Below, one piece after another: positions 6,694-10,447 of a stretch of DNA of 10,447 bases; the first letter of the stretch is position 1, and every line of letters starts with the position of its first letter. The notes beneath the pieces were generated by a model. That model saw only the letters and a program-made list of their open reading frames with translations, searched no databases and was not told the origin of the DNA. Origin of the DNA: an uncultured Prevotella sp. GTDB taxonomy: Bacteria > Bacteroidota > Bacteroidia > Bacteroidales > Bacteroidaceae. The stretch lies in NCBI GenBank assembly GCA_900551985.1, contig URYG01000108.1, positions 1-10,447 of the forward strand. Reading direction: 5' to 3'. The translations under genes were made by a program, and so were the position numbers.

Positions 6694-7218
6694 TTATTGT
6701 ATTTGCGGTTGTATTGTTTGCTTTTCGAAAGCAAAGCGCATACCTCTGTTTCCATAGTTGATTCTTCCGCAGATGCAGAAGCCCATAGAAGAGAGCAAGT
6801 TGATCATCGGAAGATTATCGAAATTGGTATCTACCTTGATACTAGGAACCTTTTCTACCTCGCAGAGACTATTCACCTTATTAATAAATATACGTGCGAA
6901 ACCCTCACGCTGGTACTTAGGCAGCGTTGCAAAGCGATGTATTACATAATAATCGCCTGTGGTAAGCCAGTCGCCATCGATAAAATCGTACTGTGGTTCA
7001 CCATTGAGTGCTACTGCGCCATAGACAGCTACCTCGCCATCCACGGTAAGTACGTATGCATTACCATTGTTGATGTCGTCTTTTATATCGTGCTCAGCAG
7101 GATAGTCATTAGTCCACTGATGACGTCCTGATGCGATCATAGAGCGACGAGCCTGGTCAATGATGTTCCAACACGCCTCAAAGTCCTTAATATATGCAGG
7201 TCGAAAATCGGTCTTCAT
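6694..7218 (-). CDS. GNAT family N-acetyltransferase
   Basis: The 174-residue cytoplasmic protein has the GNAT fold pattern. Its N-terminal FRPAYIKDFEACWNII matches the usual R-x-A start with helix 1. A beta strand at about 62-70 (EVAVYGAVA) precedes the acetyl-CoA-binding motif A, VIHRFATLPKYQREGFA at 92-108, where Q-R-E-G-F-A is the pyrophosphate-binding Q/R-x-x-G-x-A loop. A conserved-looking DTNFDNLPMINLLSSMGF at 130-147 follows, as in many small-molecule or protein acetyltransferases of Bacteroidales and Firmicutes. The acceptor cannot be told from the sequence. The ATG at 7218 lies about 32 bases after a predicted transcription start. The ligase gene begins 15 bases after the stop codon, so the two are probably co-transcribed. 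Confidence 0.88.
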   Translation of the reverse strand: MKTDFRPAYIKDFEACWNIIDQARRSMIASGRHQWTNDYPAEHDIKDDINNGNAYVLTVDGEVAVYGAVALNGEPQYDFIDGDWLTTGDYYVIHRFATLPKYQREGFARIFINKVNSLCEVEKVPSIKVDTNFDNLPMINLLSSMGFCICGRINYGNRGMRFAFEKQTIQPQIQ

Positions 7219-7256
7219 TTCTTTGTAAATTCACTTAATTATTTGTTAATCGGGTG

Positions 7257-7264
7257 CAAATTTA
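7257..7264 (-). promoter_or_regulatory. -7 promoter element of the acetyltransferase-ligase operon
   Basis: On the minus strand this reads TAAATTTG, a perfect TAnnTTTG -7 box. The only upstream TTTG (7292-7289) is 24 bases away, longer than the usual 19-21, and a run of nine T lies between them, so the -33 element is weak or displaced. The predicted transcription start near 7251 gives a leader of about 32 bases. Confidence 0.6.
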
Positions 7265-7402
7265 ACAAAAAAAAACGAATTAAAAGTACAAACGAAGAAA
7301 AAACTGCATTTTTAACCGCATTTTTCCTTTAATTTCTAGCTTTTTCGTCTTTTCGGTAGTTAAAATCCGCTATTATCTCTTAAGTTTTACAAGTAAATGA
7401 TA

Positions 7403-7457
7403 ACGCCCTGTAAGGACAAAAACATAAATATCTTCATGCTTTTGCCTTACAGGGCGT
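7403..7457. repeat. Perfect 13-bp inverted repeat, possible REP-like palindromic element
   Basis: ACGCCCTGTAAGG (7403-7415) and CCTTACAGGGCGT (7445-7457) are exact reverse complements. After one bulged A, CAAAA (7417-7421) pairs with TTTTG (7440-7444), lengthening the stem and leaving an 18-base AT-rich loop. No T-run follows on either strand, so it is not a standard intrinsic terminator. Similar CCTTACAGGGC palindromes recur in Bacteroidetes intergenic DNA as I remember them. A dispersed REP-like element is therefore possible but cannot be shown from one copy. Confidence 0.65.
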
Positions 7458-7468
7458 AATGTGTCACA

Positions 7469-7537
7469 ATGATTGTGCAGGGATATAAACTAAAGGAGCA
7501 CAATCATGATGTTAAAACTTCCTTTAGAGTGCTAAAG
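7469..7537 (-). repeat. Interleaved inverted repeats at the cobW stop codon, pseudoknot-compatible
   Basis: Minus-strand order is CTTTAG (7537-7532), CTAAAGGA (7527-7520, containing the cobW stop TAA), ATGATTGTGC (7507-7498), TCCTTTAG (7497-7490), GCACAATCAT (7478-7469). CTAAAGGA pairs perfectly with TCCTTTAG (8 bp) and ATGATTGTGC with GCACAATCAT (10 bp). The two pairings interlock as an H-type pseudoknot with linkers of 12, 0 and 11 bases. CTAAAG can instead pair with the upstream CTTTAG across a 4-base loop, giving an alternative fold. The role is unknown. Confidence 0.55.
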
Positions 7538-8825
7538 TCTTATCAAGTTCTGCGATAATAGCATCCTTCTGGTCCTTGATGTGCTGACCGATGAATACAA
7601 TCTTTATCATACGGTCACCAAGTTCCTCATCCCATTCCTTCTCAAGCTGCGGATTGTTCTTGCGAATTTCTGCGAGCTGGTCGGCTGGCATTGTTGCGAG
7701 CCACTGACCAGCCTGCTTGACGGTCTTCTGCTGACCTGCCTGTTCGAAAACATAGCACATGTCTGGTTCATCAGCAAAATAGCAGATACCCTTGGCACGA
7801 ACGATGTCACGAGGCCATTTTCTTGCAACAAACTCATCGAAGAGAGCCAGGTCGAATGCCTTGCGGCGATAATATACGAAGGTTCCGATACCATATTCCT
7901 CAACTTCGCCACCTTCGTGATCATGGTCGTGATCGTGATGATGATGGTGGTGATGACCGTGCTCATGTTCCTCGTGATCGTGATGATGATGCTCATGCTC
8001 GTCATCGTCTTCATCATGGTGATGATGCTCATGTTCCTCTTCTTCATGATGATGCTCGTGCTCTTCTTCATCGTGGTCCTCTTCTCCGTTTCGCTCAGAT
8101 TCGATTTCCTGAATCCAGCCTGCGGATGTAGCAACAGTCTGCCAGTCAAACTTGTGAGTATTGACTATCAGATCGAGATCTACATCACCATAGTTGCACT
8201 CGAAGATCTCAGCCTTAGGCTGGATGGCGCGGATAATCTGCTTCAGGTGCTCCAACTCCTTAGGCTCTACATCTGCGGCCTTATTGAGGAGGATGATGTT
8301 ACAGAATTCCATCTGCTGGATTACGAGAGAAGCGAGATCCTCCTCATCAAGATTTGGCTTCATCAAGTCAGAACCATTGGCAAACTCATCCTTCATGCGG
8401 AGAGCATCCACGACTGTTACGATGCTGTCAAGACGCAAGATGCCGTTCTTGATATACTGAGGACCCAGGGATGGGATAGAGCAGATGGTCTGTGCAATAG
8501 GTGCCGGCTCACAGATACCGCTTGCCTCTATTACGATATAGTCGAAACGCTTCATATCTACAATCTCCTTGAGCTGTTCCACGAGGTCCATCTTCAAGGT
8601 ACAGCAAATACATCCATTCTGGAGCGAAACCAGGGAATCATCCTTCTGACCTACTACGCCACCTTTCTCTATGAGAGCTGCATCAATATTCACCTCACCG
8701 ATATCGTTGACGATTACTGCAAATTTGATACCCTTCTTGTTAGCCAAAATCTTGTTGAGCAGGGTAGTCTTACCACTGCCCAGATAGCCTGTCAAAAGCA
8801 GGACTGGAACTTCTTTATTGTTCAT
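7524..8825 (-). CDS. CobW/COG0523 family GTP-binding metal chaperone with histidine-rich insert
   Basis: The 433-residue protein is a G3E-class P-loop GTPase. It shows the Walker A/G1 motif GYLGSGKTT at 13-21, the family's metal-binding GCICC motif with Cys72, Cys74 and Cys75, the EASGICEP segment at 100-107, and LLNKAAD at 179-185 as a variant G4 motif. The CobW C-terminal domain runs from about 311 to the end. Members use GTP hydrolysis to deliver zinc or other metals, or to insert cobalt in cobalamin synthesis. No cobalamin genes are nearby, so a zinc-type chaperone role is the better inference. Between the domains, residues 251-303 hold 28 histidines mixed with Asp and Glu, probably a metal store or sensor. 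An AGAGG sequence lies six bases before the ATG. The gene is separated from dsbD by a terminator. A short palindrome at 8897-8911 could be an operator. Confidence 0.93.
   Translation of the reverse strand: MNNKEVPVLLLTGYLGSGKTTLLNKILANKKGIKFAVIVNDIGEVNIDAALIEKGGVVGQKDDSLVSLQNGCICCTLKMDLVEQLKEIVDMKRFDYIVIEASGICEPAPIAQTICSIPSLGPQYIKNGILRLDSIVTVVDALRMKDEFANGSDLMKPNLDEEDLASLVIQQMEFCNIILLNKAADVEPKELEHLKQIIRAIQPKAEIFECNYGDVDLDLIVNTHKFDWQTVATSAGWIQEIESERNGEEDHDEEEHEHHHEEEEHEHHHHDEDDDEHEHHHHDHEEHEHGHHHHHHHDHDHDHEGGEVEEYGIGTFVYYRRKAFDLALFDEFVARKWPRDIVRAKGICYFADEPDMCYVFEQAGQQKTVKQAGQWLATMPADQLAEIRKNNPQLEKEWDEELGDRMIKIVFIGQHIKDQKDAIIAELDKTLAL
7917..8075 (-). other. Low-complexity His/Asp/Glu codon tract in the CobW-like gene
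   Basis: These 53 codons encode 28 histidines, with Asp, Glu and a single Gly making up the rest, as repeated clusters such as HEHHH, HEHHHH and HHHHHHH. At the DNA level it is a degenerate array of CAT/CAC/GAT/GAA codons, prone to slippage length change. It sits at the linker between the GTPase and C-terminal domains, where other COG0523 proteins also carry metal-binding histidine stretches. Confidence 0.85.
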
Positions 8826-8896
8826 AAATGCCTCTTTTTATAGTGTTATACTTTAATTACCTTTATTATTAATGTCACTTCCTGAAATCTTCGAAA

Positions 8897-8911
8897 AAGC
8901 AACCTTTGCTT
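8897..8911. repeat. Short palindrome upstream of the cobW-like gene
   Basis: AAGCAA (8897-8902), CCT, then TTGCTT (8906-8911) form a 6-bp inverted repeat with a 3-base spacer. On the minus strand it is followed by three more T, so it may be a second weak terminator for dsbD. Alternatively it may be an operator for the metal chaperone, about 70 bases upstream of its start. Confidence 0.4.
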
Positions 8912-8913
8912 AA

Positions 8914-8962
8914 ACGAAAATACAAAAGCGGGAACAGCAAATTATATGCCACTCCCGCCTTA
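8914..8962 (-). terminator. Intrinsic terminator after the dsbD-like gene
   Basis: On the minus strand GCGGGA (8958-8953) pairs with TCCCGC (8933-8928), and the inner GCA/TGC can pair as well. The stem is followed by TTTTGTATTTTC (8927-8916). It lies 15 bases after the dsbD stop codon and should separate dsbD from the downstream cobW-like gene. Confidence 0.75.
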
Positions 8963-8976
8963 TGAAAAGTTAATTA

Positions 8977-10447
8977 TTACTTACGATAGTTATCAAGACC
9001 CTTATGCAAGAAGTCAAGATAAGCACTGACATCCTCCTTGAAGCTGAATGCAGCGTTCAGAGGATTTCCTTCATTATCCACAGGAATGTAGAATGGCTGG
9101 GCATTAGCACCAAACTTGCTTGCCTGCAAGTAGCTCCACTTGTCACCGATAGTTCTCAATGTACGCTTCTCGCCATTGAAAGTCACCTCCATAGGCTGTG
9201 GCAATGGGGTCTTGTCATCTACATAGAGAGAGATGAGTACGTAGTCCTTTGTCAAAATGTCAGTAACACTAGGGTCTGTCCAGACAGAAGCCTCCATCTT
9301 TCGGCAGTTGACACAACCGTAGCCTGTAAAGTCAATCAGTACAGGCTTGCCTGCTGCCTTTGCTGCTGCCATACCTTCCTCGTAGTCCTTATAAGCCGGT
9401 TCTACCACCTTGGTATTCAAGTTGAAATCCTGGGTATTTACTGGTGGAGCAAAAGCACTTACTGCCTTGCAAGGAGCACCCCAAAGACCAGGAATCATAT
9501 AAACAGAGAAAGCCAAAGAACAAAGACCAAGCATAATGCAAGCTACTGGCATTGGCTTGTTGAGGTCACCGCCGATGGCATCTACCTGGAATTTCAACTT
9601 GCCAATGAGGTAGAGACCGAGCAGGCCAAAGATGACAATCCAGAGCGAGAGGAATACCTCGCGATCCATAATGTGCCAGCCATAAGCCAAATCTGCTACA
9701 GACAAGAACTTCAAAGAGAAAGCAAGCTCAATGAAACCAAGCACAATCTTGATGGTCTCCATCCAAGAACCAGACTTAGGAGCTGACTTCAACCAAGATG
9801 GGAAGAGTGCAAAGAGGGTGAATGGCAAGGCGAGAGCCAGGGCAAAACCAAACATACCAATGGTTGGCGCCAACCAGTCACCCGATGTAACTGTCTGTAC
9901 CAGAAGCAAGCCGATGATAGGAGCGGTACAAGAGAAACTTACGAGCACGAGTGTGAACGCCATCAGGAAGATGCTGATGAGTCCGGTTGTGCTGGAAGCT
10001 TTATTATCTACAGCATTTCCCCAACTGTCTGGCAACTTGATTTCGAACCATCCGAAGAATGAGAATGCGAAGACTGCCAGAAGCAAGAAGAGGATGATGT
10101 TGAATACCGCACTCGTACTAAGCGCATTGAGAGTGCTAGGACCTGCTATGGCAGTCACGGTGAGACCGAGTGCCAGATAGATGATGACAATACTCAAACC
10201 ATAAGTAATCGCATCGCGGATACCCTTCTTCTTGTCATTCTTGGCACGCTTCAGGAAGAAGCTTACTGTCATAGGAATGATAGGCCAGATACATGGCATT
10301 ACAAGAGCGAGCAAACCGCCCACAAAACCAATAATGAAGATATAGAAGAGTGAATGGTTGGCAATATCATTGTTGCCACCAAAAGCCTGAAGCTCCTTTA
10401 CTACCGGCTTCCACCAAGCCTTAGCATCATCACTATCTACGGAGAAT
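8977..10447 (-). CDS. dsbD: DsbD-type thiol:disulfide interchange protein, C-terminal part (partial)
   Basis: The reading frame is open to the right edge, so the gene starts outside the window and only its last 489 codons are seen. The GTG at 10323 is internal, since Phe-Tyr-Ile-Phe-Ile-Ile-Gly-Phe of a membrane helix precedes it in frame. DsbD carries electrons from cytoplasmic thioredoxin across the inner membrane to periplasmic thiol-disulfide partners. In fragment numbering, about eight hydrophobic helices span roughly 35-321. The two membrane cysteines lie in VMPCIWPIIP (Cys52) and SFSCTAP (Cys173), equivalent to the DsbD transmembrane pair. A C-terminal thioredoxin-like domain from about 350 has the active site GYGCVNCRKME (Cys378, Cys381) and a cis-proline candidate AQPFY at 451. 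The N-terminal periplasmic domain is missing because of the window edge. The stop is followed by the terminator at 8914-8962. Confidence 0.93.
   Translation of the reverse strand, partial: FSVDSDDAKAWWKPVVKELQAFGGNNDIANHSLFYIFIIGFVGGLLALVMPCIWPIIPMTVSFFLKRAKNDKKKGIRDAITYGLSIVIIYLALGLTVTAIAGPSTLNALSTSAVFNIILFLLLAVFAFSFFGWFEIKLPDSWGNAVDNKASSTTGLISIFLMAFTLVLVSFSCTAPIIGLLLVQTVTSGDWLAPTIGMFGFALALALPFTLFALFPSWLKSAPKSGSWMETIKIVLGFIELAFSLKFLSVADLAYGWHIMDREVFLSLWIVIFGLLGLYLIGKLKFQVDAIGGDLNKPMPVACIMLGLCSLAFSVYMIPGLWGAPCKAVSAFAPPVNTQDFNLNTKVVEPAYKDYEEGMAAAKAAGKPVLIDFTGYGCVNCRKMEASVWTDPSVTDILTKDYVLISLYVDDKTPLPQPMEVTFNGEKRTLRTIGDKWSYLQASKFGANAQPFYIPVDNEGNPLNAAFSFKEDVSAYLDFLHKGLDNYRK

Larger units (their letters stand above)
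7219..7523. other. Non-coding gap of about 300 bases between cobW-like and acetyltransferase genes
   Basis: No credible coding sequence is seen. The half nearest the acetyltransferase gene (7219-7380) is very AT-rich, holds that gene's promoter, and includes a run of nine A (7267-7275). The half nearest the cobW stop codon (7403-7523) contains a 13-bp inverted repeat and a set of interleaved inverted repeats, annotated separately. Confidence 0.7.

Noticed and set aside
7257..7275. Run of nine A next to the acetyltransferase promoter as a phase-variation switch
   Set aside because: The tract lies between putative promoter elements and could vary in length, but the -33 element is not clear enough to argue that spacing controls expression.
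7581..8843. Long open frame antisense to the CobW-like gene (420 codons, plus strand)
   Set aside because: It is the mirror of the histidine-rich, GC-biased coding strand, giving a run of Met/Val/Ile from reversed His/Asp codons. It has no recognisable domain and no promoter or start context, while the minus strand encodes a clear GTPase.
9004..9786. Plus-strand open frame inside the dsbD-like gene
   Set aside because: It has no family resemblance and is fully covered by the conserved membrane and thioredoxin coding sequence on the minus strand.
10321..10323. GTG at 10323 as the start of the dsbD-like gene
   Set aside because: The frame stays open upstream to the window edge and encodes the beginning of the first membrane helix, so the true start is outside the window.

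Overview
The window looks like chromosomal DNA from an anaerobic Bacteroidales bacterium, most likely the Prevotella/Segatella group. The evidence is a pyruvate:ferredoxin oxidoreductase, promoters of the Bacteroidetes type (TTTG then TAnnTTTG), few Shine-Dalgarno sequences, a lipoprotein serpin, and DsbD and DUF4143-type ATPase proteins in the style of that phylum. The genus is an inference from remembered protein families, not from a search.

Layout. 1-790 (minus): first 263 codons of pyruvate:ferredoxin oxidoreductase (nifJ), running off the left edge. 850-2040 (minus): DUF4143-type P-loop ATPase with its own promoter at 2077-2107. 2212-3279 (plus): uncharacterised ATP-grasp-like protein whose promoter lies against its start codon. 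3354-4643 (plus): lipoprotein serpin, probably in the same transcript. A bidirectional terminator at 4670-4712 separates it from the converging pair GNAT acetyltransferase (6694-7218, minus) and divergent NAD-dependent DNA ligase (4711-6678, minus), which sit 15 bases apart as an apparent operon. 7219-7523 is a non-coding gap rich in inverted repeats. 7524-8825 (minus): CobW/COG0523 metal-chaperone GTPase with a long histidine-rich insert. 8977-10447 (minus): DsbD-type thiol:disulfide transporter, cut by the right edge and followed by its own terminator.

How the genes relate. They do not form one pathway. NifJ serves central anaerobic carbon metabolism, the CobW GTPase metal handling, DsbD delivery of reducing power to the periplasm, and the serpin protease inhibition in the envelope. 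The ligase and acetyltransferase are probably co-transcribed but have no obvious functional link.

I see no complete new defence or mobile system, no tRNA or rRNA, no CRISPR array and no transposase. The points most worth a second look are: interleaved inverted repeats with pseudoknot topology at the cobW stop codon, next to a 13-bp palindromic element; a DNA ligase lacking the usual motif IV lysine and carrying an 11-bp hairpin in its first codons; a P-loop ATPase with Gln in place of the Walker B Glu; and a promoter that implies a leaderless mRNA for the ATP-grasp gene.
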